NCBI GenBank assembly: GCA_964533785.1
Contig: CAZHNG010000053.1
Location: 1-26,114, forward strand
DNA length: 26,114 nucleotides
Reading direction: 5' to 3'
Origin: JANQRV01 sp964533785
Lineage (GTDB): Bacteria > Bacteroidota > Bacteroidia > Chitinophagales > Saprospiraceae
Positions 15,813 to 23,854 of the stretch are shown in pieces. The notes under the pieces are model-generated. The model saw nothing but the letters and a program-made list of their open reading frames with translations, did no database searches and was not told the origin of the DNA. The number at the start of each line of letters is the position of its first letter. Positions within the stretch are counted from its first letter, which is position 1. Position numbers and translations under genes: made by a program.

Positions 15813-16034
15813 AGTCCGTAATCACCCCTCACAAAAATTATCATAATAGCTATGAATACACTCAAACATTGGGAAATCATAGCATAGCATCGAACTTCAT
15901 AGGCGTCAAAAGCATCTGCTAAACCAATCAAAAAAATACTGCTTTGGATTTGGACGGCGATAAAGGAAATACGCCATTATAAATCACAATGGTATCAGGT
16001 CAGAACGCTAAATTCTTTAAACGTAAAATACAGC
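15813..16034. other. Intergenic region, no gene supported
   Basis: With the terminator region this makes a 302-bp gap between the protease gene and the small gene. I see no coding sequence, RNA gene or clear promoter box in it. Confidence 0.4.
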
Positions 16035-16349
16035 ATGTTATATCAAATCAAACAGATCCATTTATCCATTGAAAAAGAAGGGATTCAAAAGATCGATCGC
16101 TCAAATGCCCATACGGATGTTATTATTGAAATGCAAAACGAGGAGATATATGTCGCCACATTTTATACTTTTACGAATTTGGAATATTTACACAAACTTC
16201 ATAAAAACACAGGTGAATTCTTAGGTGGAAAATTCTTCTGGGCCAAGAATATGATTTTTGTAGAAGAACTAACAAAAGAAATTATAGTCGAGGTAGTCCA
16301 TAAGCTAATCGAAGAATCAGATTTTCATTTAGCTTTTAAGAGGGTTTAA
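16035..16349 (+). CDS. Small conserved-looking hypothetical protein, 104 aa
   Basis: The sequence has good coding character: TDVIIEMQNEEIYVATFYTF (strands), NLEYLHKLHKNTGEFLGGKFF (helix plus turn), FWAKNMIFVEELT and a C-terminal helix EIIVEVVHKLIEES. It looks like a compact alpha/beta cytoplasmic protein without signal peptide. It resembles a type of short uncharacterised Bacteroidota protein I have seen, but I cannot name a family or function. It stands alone between the terminator of the protease cluster and the MITE-like element. Confidence 0.7.
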   Translation: MLYQIKQIHLSIEKEGIQKIDRSNAHTDVIIEMQNEEIYVATFYTFTNLEYLHKLHKNTGEFLGGKFFWAKNMIFVEELTKEIIVEVVHKLIEESDFHLAFKRV

Positions 16350-16573
16350 TATTTTGATATAATGTCTAAAGTAGATGCCCAATCGAAGTAAACGCCATCT
16401 GAATTCGAAATAGTAATACTATTGTTAGAAATAATGTTTTCTTCAATTCTGATACAAATCTAGGAGGGAAGAAGAGGTTTTACAAATACAATTGCATTGA
16501 TTTATCGGCAAATAAAAACGTTAACAAATTCACGTAAATAAAATATGTTTTTTTACAAAAAATCGGCTGCTCT
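16350..16573. other. Intergenic region, nothing recognised
   Basis: AT-rich, with stops in all frames and no clear motif. It separates the small hypothetical gene from the inverted-repeat element. Confidence 0.4.
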
Positions 16574-16581
16574 TAGTTATT

Positions 16582-16736
16582 TGGACTTTTGACGCTAGAC
16601 ACTAGACGCTAGATTTTAAACAATAAAACGCTGATATTCAATGGATATCAATTTTTCAAAATAAATAAACTCCCCTTGATTGTCAATTAGTTAGAATTTT
16701 TTGTCTAACTTCTAGAGTCTAGCGTCAAAAGTCTAG
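16582..16736. mobile_element. MITE-like element with 23-bp terminal inverted repeats
   Basis: Left arm at 16584-16606 and right arm at 16711-16733 are inverted copies (core GACTTTTGACGCTAGAC / GTCTAGCGTCAAAAGTC) matching at 22 of 23 positions. The ~155-bp unit has no coding capacity. An 8-bp TAGTTATT flanks it on both sides (16574-16581, 16737-16744), as expected for a target-site duplication. The right 55 bp (16684-16738) recur inverted at 26060-26114 with two mismatches, and identity ends two bases past the inferred boundary. A non-autonomous transposon or a Bacteroidota intergenic repeat are both possible. Confidence 0.6.
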
Positions 16737-16744
16737 TAGTTATT

Positions 16745-16990
16745 ATTATTGAAAAAATTTGATTTTCCGCCGGATTAACACCTAAAGACAAAAGAAGGCC
16801 GGTGCAAAGTGTTTCTTATTGCGCAATGTCAAAAAGGAATAGCCAAATCATTCGCCAATCGGAATAAGCTACAAATCTGACAACTACCGAACTCTTGAAA
16901 ATATTCGGAATTGTACCGCAGTCGATAAACTCGAGCAGCAATAAATAAGGTGATGAATGTAAACAAGATTAAGCGTTTCTTTTAACTTAA
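16745..16990. other. Intergenic region downstream of the receptor gene
   Basis: No gene supported. On the minus strand it follows the TonB-dependent receptor gene, and its right end holds one arm of a hairpin that may end that transcript. Confidence 0.4.
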
Positions 16991-16992
16991 TC
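16967..16992 (-). terminator. Hairpin at the 3' end of the receptor gene
   Basis: GATTAAG (16967-16973) pairs with CTTAATC (16986-16992), loop 12 nt. It overlaps the stop codon of the leftward receptor gene. Reading leftward, the stem is followed by TTGTTT, a weak T-rich tail. Confidence 0.35.
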
Positions 16993-19105
16993 ACTTAAAA
17001 ACATGAAACCTGGCCCGGACAAAGAAACTCCTCCCCGCCCCTACCGGCATGCTATTCCCACCGCTATGTGCTCCTCCACCCCCTCCGGTGATATTGACCT
17101 GGGTTACATCCAGAATGTTCCGCACTCCGGCGAAGAGTTCCAGTTGTTGATCAAAGAAGGAATGAGAAACAGAGCCGTCTAACAACGTAAAGCCATCCTG
17201 CAGGCGTTGGCGGGCCACTTCTACCCCATCCTCTAGGGCCGGGTAGTAGCTGATCAGGCGATCATTTTTGCGTACGAATAGGTTAAACCGGGTACCAGTA
17301 GCAGACAATCGATAGCCCAATTTACCGCTTAACTCGGTGCTGTAGGTAAAGCGGTCGATATCCTTGCTTTGACTCAGTGGGTTATAAAAGCCAATCCAGG
17401 ACAGGCCCCCTTCCAAAGAGAGGTTTCTCCATTGATAACTGAACTGGGAATTGATGCCCTGGGTTTTGGACCTATCCAAGTTGAAATAAGCGTATTGGGT
17501 GGAAACGTCGGGAGTCGAGGGTAGTATTTCCCCACCTTCGTTGGTAAAAGGAAAAAGCTGGATTTGATCCTGAATGTGGTTGTGGAAGAAATTGATCTTA
17601 GCGCCAAACTGTTGCTTATCCCATTCCTTATCGTAGGCAATATTCAGTTGCAGGTTATCTGAGGTTTCAGCCCGTAGATCAGGATTACCTACGATGTAGT
17701 GATTGATATCGATGAAGGACAGGAATAATTCTTTAAGACTTGGACTGCGAAAACCTTTTCCGTAAGAAGCTCGCATGGATACTTCTTCTGCCAATTGATA
17801 TTTGGCATGAAAAGATGGCACCAATGGCGCATCGTATCGTGAATTGTAAGGCAGACGCAGTCCGGTCTCCAACACAAGCGCTTCGAAAGGTTGAAAACGC
17901 AAACTTCCGAAAACCGCAAAATCGCGAATGGTGCTTTCGCCTATTTTGTCGCTTTCGGGATCGATGATCCTGGCTCCACTGCCTGTTTCGATTTCAGTAT
18001 CCACTCCCAGTTGAAAATTGACTTTACTATTGGGAAGCCGGCTGGCCAGAACGGACCTGGCCATGAAAGTATTAAAGACCGTGGTATCACCCTGTCCGGC
18101 GATCTGTTCTTGCCGGCCGGAGTCAAAATCCAAGCGGTAGGAGTTCACCTGCCGGTCAAAATAATTGTGGCCAATGGTATTCTGCCAATAAAAATGCTTC
18201 ATGACCGTCCCTTCGTGCAAAAGCGCATTATCCAATCTCTTGGTCAAGAAATAGTCGTCGAAAGCATAAGGCTGAAATTGAGGCCGGCGTACATCACCAA
18301 GATTTTGGACTTCCTCATCAAAAAAGGAAAAGCGGTAGATCAAACGGTGGTCTTCACCAAAATCATGGCGAACACTGCCATCGAAATACCATTGCTCTTT
18401 AGGGTTCCAAAGCACCGACCGAGTGGTATCTTCTCCAAAGCCATTGAACCAATCTCTTCCGCCATTTAATTTTAACAGCCAGTTATCGCCGAGTCGAGCT
18501 CCTGAATTGACCGTAGTACTCGATTCCGCGTTCGTTTCCAATTGCTGGCCGATGGATAATTGGAACGGTGAAAGCTGGGATTTTTGGGTGATCAGATTAA
18601 TGGCACCCCCTAAAGCATCCGTACCGTAAGTGACGGACATGGGGCCTTCCACGATCTCTACCCGGGCAATATTTTGGAGATTGATCTGACTCAGATCGAT
18701 ATTCCCGTTCAAGCGGCCGACCACGGGAATACCGTCGATCATGATCTTGATATTCTCACCACTTACCCCCAGCAGACTCATACTGCTACCCAGTACCATA
18801 TCCTGACTGATACGAATATTCAAGTCTTGTTGTAGCAGCTGCTCCAGATTATTCGCCCCTTGCCGGTCAATCGTTTTGCGGTCTATCGTCCGGATGTTCT
18901 GGAGCGCATTTTTGCTGTTGGTGGGAGCATACTGGGCCGTGACCACCACATCATCCAGATTGATGGACATCGCGAAAGTGTCGGGTTCAGGATCAGCATA
19001 GGATTGACTTTGCGCCAACAAGGGAAAGGACAAAAGAATAAGCAGGAAAAGGAAAGATCGGCCAACCCGGAAAAGATCGGCCCATCTGTTAGCGATATCA
19101 TTCAT
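16991..19105 (-). CDS. TonB-dependent outer-membrane receptor, HmuR/haem-receptor-like
   Basis: 704 aa, the size of a 22-strand TonB-dependent receptor. Residues ~15-35 are a signal peptide (SFLFLLILLSFPLLAQSQS); a TonB-box-like DDVVVTAQ is at 51-58; the plug domain (~65-175) includes RVEIVEGPMSVTYGTDALGG (148-167). The barrel has FRSP (452-455), His469 and NPDL (474-477), matching the FRAP...His...NPNL signature of haem receptors such as HmuR and HemR. A Gly-rich segment with His680 (GGGGGAHSGG, 674-683) lies just before the last strand. It should import haem or a related iron compound. It is last in a leftward unit after the HmuY-like and DUF6607 genes, 17 bp behind the latter. Haem specificity is inferred from the motifs and the HmuY neighbour. 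Confidence 0.9.
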   Translation of the reverse strand: MNDIANRWADLFRVGRSFLFLLILLSFPLLAQSQSYADPEPDTFAMSINLDDVVVTAQYAPTNSKNALQNIRTIDRKTIDRQGANNLEQLLQQDLNIRISQDMVLGSSMSLLGVSGENIKIMIDGIPVVGRLNGNIDLSQINLQNIARVEIVEGPMSVTYGTDALGGAINLITQKSQLSPFQLSIGQQLETNAESSTTVNSGARLGDNWLLKLNGGRDWFNGFGEDTTRSVLWNPKEQWYFDGSVRHDFGEDHRLIYRFSFFDEEVQNLGDVRRPQFQPYAFDDYFLTKRLDNALLHEGTVMKHFYWQNTIGHNYFDRQVNSYRLDFDSGRQEQIAGQGDTTVFNTFMARSVLASRLPNSKVNFQLGVDTEIETGSGARIIDPESDKIGESTIRDFAVFGSLRFQPFEALVLETGLRLPYNSRYDAPLVPSFHAKYQLAEEVSMRASYGKGFRSPSLKELFLSFIDINHYIVGNPDLRAETSDNLQLNIAYDKEWDKQQFGAKINFFHNHIQDQIQLFPFTNEGGEILPSTPDVSTQYAYFNLDRSKTQGINSQFSYQWRNLSLEGGLSWIGFYNPLSQSKDIDRFTYSTELSGKLGYRLSATGTRFNLFVRKNDRLISYYPALEDGVEVARQRLQDGFTLLDGSVSHSFFDQQLELFAGVRNILDVTQVNITGGGGGAHSGGNSMPVGAGRSFFVRARFHVFK

Positions 19106-19122
19106 ACGATTAGTTTTGGCAA

Positions 19123-20037
19123 TTACTCCTGTACAAAACCGGTAATAATCTCCTTGATCTCGGTGGTCTGTGCAGTAGATTTTAAAGCAAACAAATGTTC
19201 ATATAATCTCTTCTCCTCCACCTTTTCTTTTAATACCAGATCCTGTTTTTTAGCAAAAACATTATCCCAGTTTTGGCGTACTTCGGCCCACATGCCCCCG
19301 TTTTCTTTCCACCATTCGGCAGCGGCTTGGCACTTAGCATCATCCACTTTGGTGTAGGTGTTCAAGCCTTTTTCTTCAGCCAAGATGATGTCTTCTTGTC
19401 CTGTTTTACGAATTACTTTCTTATTGTCCTGGTCGTGAATCCAGCCGAAATCGGTAATCTCGTGCCGGTTTTGCCTTACTGTCAAGTTGTAATCATCCCT
19501 TTTTGTGTATTCTCTCCGGGGTAAAGGGGCATCCGTAGTATTTTCCCAGTAGCTCTTACCATCAACATGTACCCAGGAAGCAGTGCCTTCATAGCGCGGG
19601 CTATCGTCTACCTGATAGACCTTCTGGGTCCATTGTCCCTTAACTTCCGCTTGGGGCTTATGAACGTACTTCCAGGTGTTATCGGCATTATACATGTAGA
19701 AGTCTTCATTCTCGTAGATCCAGTCTTGCCGCCAATGCTTGATGATGCGCGGGTTGGTCATGGTACCGACCAGCAGCAAATGTTGCATCACTACTTTATT
19801 CTTTCCATCTTCCACTAACTGTACCCATTCCAGACCATCGGCGTACTTTACTTTGGAAGGTTGATAATCAGGATCGTCTGAATAGTGAAAGGTCTCTGCG
19901 AAGTTGAACTTCACTTCGTAACAACCACACATGCTTTTGATAGCCTTTATGTCCTGCTTCTTTTTACTTTGGGCATTTGCTAAGCTTAAGACAGCAAAGA
20001 GCAAAATGGCGGTAGAATAGATTGTTCTTCTCATCAC
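19123..20037 (-). CDS. DUF6607-family exported protein
   Basis: 304 aa with a clear signal peptide (residues 1-~22, IYSTAILLFAVLSLANAQ), so periplasmic or outer-membrane associated. The body matches my recollection of DUF6607: CGCYEVKFNFAETF near the start, then LEWVQLVEDGKNKVVMQHLL, HWRQDW, WTQKVYQVDDSPRYEGTASW, and WENTTDAPLPRREYTKRDDY. The order of these conserved blocks is intact and the length is normal. No biochemical role is known to me. Its place between the HmuY-like gene and the receptor, 17 bp from the latter, suggests it belongs to the uptake system. Trp-rich conserved blocks and a CGC motif after the signal peptide are its most striking features. Confidence 0.85.
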   Translation of the reverse strand: MMRRTIYSTAILLFAVLSLANAQSKKKQDIKAIKSMCGCYEVKFNFAETFHYSDDPDYQPSKVKYADGLEWVQLVEDGKNKVVMQHLLLVGTMTNPRIIKHWRQDWIYENEDFYMYNADNTWKYVHKPQAEVKGQWTQKVYQVDDSPRYEGTASWVHVDGKSYWENTTDAPLPRREYTKRDDYNLTVRQNRHEITDFGWIHDQDNKKVIRKTGQEDIILAEEKGLNTYTKVDDAKCQAAAEWWKENGGMWAEVRQNWDNVFAKKQDLVLKEKVEEKRLYEHLFALKSTAQTTEIKEIITGFVQE

Positions 20038-20204
20038 TCTTATTTTAATGGTATTTAAATGTTATGATTTAAAAAGATTTTAATGATGGACCAGATTTAG
20101 ATTACAGATAGTTCACCCACTCCTGAAGGTACCGTCCGGACTCACCTCCAATCCCACAGTAAATGTGAGACAGTCTGGCATCTGGTATCTGTATGTACTC
20201 TGAC
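20038..20204. other. Intergenic region between HmuY-like and DUF6607 genes
   Basis: 167 bp without coding sequence. No TAnnTTTG box is visible on the minus strand, so the downstream genes may be read through from the HmuY-like promoter. Confidence 0.4.
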
Positions 20205-21470
20205 TTAAGGTTTTACTAAGAAGGGTTTGCCAATGAAATCCTTGCCGGATTGTACCGTCAGATGGTACGAACCAGCAGACAGTTGCAATGGAATCGTCTT
20301 CGTATTTAGCCCCTCACTGATCCGGATACTTTCTCTCCACAGTTCTTGGCCGAGGTTGTTAGTGATGCGGATTAGTGCATTGTCAGCAGCAGTTTTTAGC
20401 TCGAAATTGACATTGATTAATTCGCCGGCCGGATTGGGAAAAAGCGTAAAGGACTCAAAGTTTTTGGCCCGGTTGGAAGTAGAGGTAACCATTCCTGCCA
20501 GTGATTTTTCCAAGGCAAAACCACCCGTCGAAGCTCCTTCAAAATCAATAAATTGGACTTTCCACACTTCTCCGGAAGCGTTCTTGATGAAGTAAATGCG
20601 GTCATTTGGAACGGAGAATTGAAAAATATCCAGATCAAAAGACTTCCAATCGTGGCCGATAATGGTAAGAGTGTCCGAAAAGAGGCCGTCGTACTCATTG
20701 AAATCAACGGTAGCCGGATCAATGCCGTCTACCTGTGCCACTTCAATTCCTGTATTGGTAAGCGCGCCGGTCACCATATATTCCAGAACGGCTCCTGTAC
20801 CGTCGTTAAGTGCCAGAGGAGTGGTGTACCTGGTAAATAGGATATCCCATTGTTCAGGTTCCAAATCCCGGGCTTCTCCGGATTCCAAAGAATAATAGGC
20901 CAAGGTTTTTCCGGTGTATTCCGACTTGTCGATGGCATCCATCACTTCATTCTCTCCATCCAGATCCGCGTAGCGGAAAGTATAAATACCGCCATCCAGG
21001 GATTCAATCTTCAATTTTTTGTAATCCCCGCTTCGCAGTTTAATAACGTATACCCGGGTTCCGTTTACCTGGTGGGTTACGACATCGTAACGCCCCCAGC
21101 CAAAGTCAAAGGGATCTTCATCGCTGCCAACATGATTGAAAGCACCGGCATCCCACGAAACTTCATTATTGTAGATGCGAACCATCCCGGTCGTATCAAC
21201 TGATTCAAAGTCGGTACTTTCCGTGATGTACAGTTCAATCTCAGCAATACCTTCCACTGCGCCTTCATTGTAAAGAACAGCAAGGCTTTGGCCGGCAACT
21301 CCGAAAGCGATGTCCCAATCCGTATAATTATACGCTGTGGTAGAACCATCAGCAATGGAGTAATACAATGATCTTGAATAGTTGGATTCTAAAGAAAGTA
21401 CATCAACTTGTGCACTAAGGCCAGCGGTCCATAATAATAGACCGGTTAGTAGGTGTAACAGTTTTTCCAT
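20205..21470 (-). CDS. HmuY-like haem-binding protein with T9SS sorting domain
   Basis: 421 aa from the ATG at 21470. This start gives a standard signal peptide (KLLHLLTGLLLWTAGLSA, cleavage near residue 20); the longer frame from 21518 would begin inside the promoter. The body is HmuY-like and appears to hold two related units: SLYYSIADG...TDWDIAFG (34-57) and LAYYSLESG...EQWDILFT (190-213), each followed by strands. The second continues with VTGALTNTGIEVAQV and VWKVQFIDFEG. Residues ~338-421 are a type A T9SS C-terminal domain (FTLFPNPAGELINV...SAGSYHLTV), so the protein crosses the outer membrane and is attached or released. It should capture haem and pass it to the receptor. First gene of the leftward unit. 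Confidence 0.9.
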   Translation of the reverse strand: MEKLLHLLTGLLLWTAGLSAQVDVLSLESNYSRSLYYSIADGSTTAYNYTDWDIAFGVAGQSLAVLYNEGAVEGIAEIELYITESTDFESVDTTGMVRIYNNEVSWDAGAFNHVGSDEDPFDFGWGRYDVVTHQVNGTRVYVIKLRSGDYKKLKIESLDGGIYTFRYADLDGENEVMDAIDKSEYTGKTLAYYSLESGEARDLEPEQWDILFTRYTTPLALNDGTGAVLEYMVTGALTNTGIEVAQVDGIDPATVDFNEYDGLFSDTLTIIGHDWKSFDLDIFQFSVPNDRIYFIKNASGEVWKVQFIDFEGASTGGFALEKSLAGMVTSTSNRAKNFESFTLFPNPAGELINVNFELKTAADNALIRITNNLGQELWRESIRISEGLNTKTIPLQLSAGSYHLTVQSGKDFIGKPFLVKP

Positions 21471-21487
21471 ATTTAAATGATTTTCGG

Positions 21488-21519
21488 CAAAGCTAAAATC
21501 GAGAAGCCTAAAGTGCAAA
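21488..21519 (-). promoter_or_regulatory. Bacteroidota-type promoter for the HmuY-like operon
   Basis: Read leftward: a TTTG -33 box (complement of 21516-21519), 20 bp, then TAGCTTTG (complement of 21488-21495), a full match to the -7 consensus TAnnTTTG. The ATG at 21470 lies about 18 bp further. The match supports 21470 over 21518 as translation start. Confidence 0.6.
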
Positions 21520-21589
21520 GTTTATTTAGACTTAATACAAATAATCACTAGAATTAATGAGCTTAACTACCCCTTATTCGCGACTCACT

Positions 21590-21660
21590 ATACCTAAAAA
21601 AGACCGTTTAATACCAAAGAACTTGCAGAGGACGATAACTTAATTTCAATTTTTAGGTAT
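21590..21660. promoter_or_regulatory. 11-bp inverted repeat in the divergent haem-locus promoter region
   Basis: ATACCTAAAAA (21590-21600) and TTTTTAGGTAT (21650-21660) are perfect inverted copies separated by 49 bp, centred between the two divergent arms. Candidate operator for an iron- or haem-responsive regulator binding at two sites, or a looping/attenuator structure. I cannot name the regulator; it does not look like a classical Fur box. Confidence 0.45.
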
Positions 21661-21707
21661 CTACGGTAAAAATTTGCCCGCGGAATAGATTATTCAACCG
21701 AGGTTTT

Positions 21708-21715
21708 TATTTTTG
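21708..21715 (+). promoter_or_regulatory. Candidate -7 box for the ankyrin gene
   Basis: TATTTTTG matches TAnnTTTG and lies 45 bp before the ankyrin ATG. No well-spaced -33 box is seen; the nearest TTTG is about 30 bp upstream, too far. Confidence 0.4.
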
Positions 21716-21760
21716 CCACACTATATTTAATTAGTCTAAATAACGATTGAAGTTTGTAAC

Positions 21761-23257
21761 ATGAAATGCTATTCTTTTATCATTCTGCTGTTTTTATCCG
21801 CAAGTATCACCATAGCCCAAGATTCTAATGTTTTTTACGATAGGGCTTTTTGGAAAACCGCTCCGGATATCGCCACGGTACAAGAAAAAATAAAGGAGGG
21901 CCATGACCCGGTTGCTTTAAATCCTTTTGCCTTTGATGCAACGGTTTACGCAATCCTGGAAAATGCCCCTTTGGAAACAATTCAGTACTTACTTTCAATG
22001 GAAGGCAATGAAGTGGATAAGGTGACGCATGACGGAAGGAACTATTTACTGTGGGCTGGCTACAAAGGGAATATAGCCTTAATGAAATGGCTCATTGAAA
22101 AAGGCTCCGACACTCAACTTATCGACGACCACGGCTACAACCTTCTAACCTTTGCAGCAACTGCGGGGCAACAGAACACTGCGATTTACGACTTGATCCT
22201 GGCCAACGGCGGTAACATTGGATCAACCAACAGGGCCGGTGCCAACGCTTTGTTATTACTAGCCCCCTATTTGAACAATGAAAATACAATGCAATATTTT
22301 CTGGACAAGGGGCTGGACCTTCACGCGAAGGATGATGAGGGCAACGGTATGTTCAACTACGCTACCCGCAGGGGTAATATCGACCTGATGAAGAAGCTGA
22401 TCGACATGGGGGTCGATCACCAAACGCTCAACAACAAGGGGGAAAATGCCCTTTTATTCGCCACTTACGGTGCCAGAGGATATTCCAATCCGGTGAAGAT
22501 CTACGAATATCTAACGAATTTGGGCATTGAAGCAGATGTAGTTAGCTGGGAGGGGAAAACCCCCTTGCACAATATCGCCGGCGCAGCTAAGGATATGGCA
22601 GTGATCGATTTTTTTACCTCCCGTGGTGTAAACCTCAACCAGGTAGATGAAGAAGGGAATACAGCCTTCATCAATGCCATAAGAAGGAATAACCTTGCAA
22701 TAGCCGGGAAACTGGTGCATAAAATAAACGACATCAACCACCTCAATAAAGAAGGACATTCCGCACTAACCTACGCCGTCATGAGCAATTCCACGGAAGC
22801 CTTCGACCTGTTGGTGAAGAACGGAGCGAATACCGATGTTAAGGATGCAGCAGGAAACAACCTGGTATACTATATTTTTAATAGTTACGATCAAGAACAT
22901 CAGGAAGCTTTTGATCAATTTTTCCAGGCTGCCAAAACGGAAGGCCTTGAGTTTGCCAAGCCTTTTGCCAAGGGGAATACTCTTGCTCATATTGCTGTTG
23001 AGAAAAACAGTCCCTATTTATTGGCAAAAGCCATTGCCATGGAAGTTGGTGTTAATCAAAAAAACGAGGATGGGCTAACGCCATTACACCTGGCAGCCAT
23101 GAAAGCAAAAGACGGGGCTTTACTAACGCTACTGTTAGATAAAGGGGCTGATAAAAGCATTTTAACCGAATTTGAAGAAAGCGCTTATGACCTGGCAGCA
23201 GAGAATGAGGCGCTTATGCAAAAAGGGGTGGATCTGGGATTTTTAAAGATGAAGTAG
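21761..23257 (+). CDS. Exported ankyrin-repeat protein
   Basis: 498 aa with a signal peptide (YSFIILLFLSASITIAQ, cleavage near residue 20), so periplasmic. Nearly the whole chain consists of ankyrin-type repeats of ~33 residues, seen as repeated D-x-x-G-x-x-x-L/F-x-x-A and LL-x-K/N-G-A/x-D patterns: DGRNYLLWAGYKGNIALMKW near 92, EGKTPLHNIA near 264, EGHSALTYAV near 332, DGLTPLHLAAMKAKDGALL near 434. Such repeats bind proteins. It is the first gene of the rightward arm and lies divergent to the HmuY-like operon, so its partner could be a component of that uptake or reductase system. No catalytic motif is visible. The following DUF2271 gene starts 83 bp later. Confidence 0.9.
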   Translation: MKCYSFIILLFLSASITIAQDSNVFYDRAFWKTAPDIATVQEKIKEGHDPVALNPFAFDATVYAILENAPLETIQYLLSMEGNEVDKVTHDGRNYLLWAGYKGNIALMKWLIEKGSDTQLIDDHGYNLLTFAATAGQQNTAIYDLILANGGNIGSTNRAGANALLLLAPYLNNENTMQYFLDKGLDLHAKDDEGNGMFNYATRRGNIDLMKKLIDMGVDHQTLNNKGENALLFATYGARGYSNPVKIYEYLTNLGIEADVVSWEGKTPLHNIAGAAKDMAVIDFFTSRGVNLNQVDEEGNTAFINAIRRNNLAIAGKLVHKINDINHLNKEGHSALTYAVMSNSTEAFDLLVKNGANTDVKDAAGNNLVYYIFNSYDQEHQEAFDQFFQAAKTEGLEFAKPFAKGNTLAHIAVEKNSPYLLAKAIAMEVGVNQKNEDGLTPLHLAAMKAKDGALLTLLLDKGADKSILTEFEESAYDLAAENEALMQKGVDLGFLKMK

Positions 23258-23340
23258 CGAGGGTTTAGACGCTAGTGCTTTGTTTCTTGCAGCTTATAAT
23301 CAATTTTAAAAAGATATTCGGAAAATATTAATCATTTTCA

Positions 23341-23847
23341 ATGAAATCATTCTCAATTAATAAATTTTTAATCCTTCCGATAATCGTATTGCTCGGCTTT
23401 TCTTTTGTGGTAATGCCCAGGCAAGCGGCCACCCAAAAGTATAAGTGTATGATCCAGTTAACGAATTATACGGGGGAGGGCGCCTATATCATTGTGTCAG
23501 TAGTTGATGCCGAAAACAATTACCTGAAGACCTTAAGGATTTTGGGAGAAGATGAAGAATGGTATCAAGACCTGGTGAGTTGGTGGAAATTCTATGAACA
23601 GGGCAGCCGACCGGAATTGGACGGTATTACCGGTGCTACCATCGCCGGTGGAGAACGCTCCATTTTTGTTTTAGATATCGATGAAGCATTAATAGATAGC
23701 GGCAATCAATTGCGGTTCGAGACCGCCGTTGAGCACCAAAAATACGTAGAAGAAGATCTGCAGATCCCTTTAACCAAACAGTCTCTCAGTGGTAAATTTG
23801 AAGGGAGTGAATACATCCGATACGTACGAATCATTCCAAACAACTAG
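23341..23847 (+). CDS. DUF2271 protein with a flavinylation-type motif
   Basis: 168 aa. An N-terminal hydrophobic segment (residues ~8-25) is a signal peptide or membrane anchor. The rest fits DUF2271: a beta domain with VSVVDAENNYLKTLRILG (52-69), a Trp-rich middle (WWKF) and LDGITGATIAGGERSIFVLD. DGITGAT (94-100) has the D-x-x-T-G-A-T form recognised by ApbE flavin transferases, so FMN may be attached at Thr100. This is inference; no apbE gene is in the window. Its stop is 7 bp before the PepSY-reductase start, indicating tight coupling. Likely role: periplasmic electron carrier or accessory subunit for that reductase. Confidence 0.85.
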   Translation: MKSFSINKFLILPIIVLLGFSFVVMPRQAATQKYKCMIQLTNYTGEGAYIIVSVVDAENNYLKTLRILGEDEEWYQDLVSWWKFYEQGSRPELDGITGATIAGGERSIFVLDIDEALIDSGNQLRFETAVEHQKYVEEDLQIPLTKQSLSGKFEGSEYIRYVRIIPNN

Positions 23848-23854
23848 CATTTTT

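Noticed and set aside
17891..18469. Plus-strand 192-codon frame within the receptor gene
   Set aside because: The minus-strand receptor has clear plug and barrel motifs across this stretch, so the frame is a shadow.
21471..21518. Upstream extension of the HmuY-like protein by 16 residues
   Set aside because: It would begin inside the promoter's -33 box and place a charged leader before an otherwise normal signal peptide.
23266..23275. TAGACGCTAG after the ankyrin gene as a third copy of the repeat element
   Set aside because: Only 10 bases match, too short to call an element; at most a remnant.
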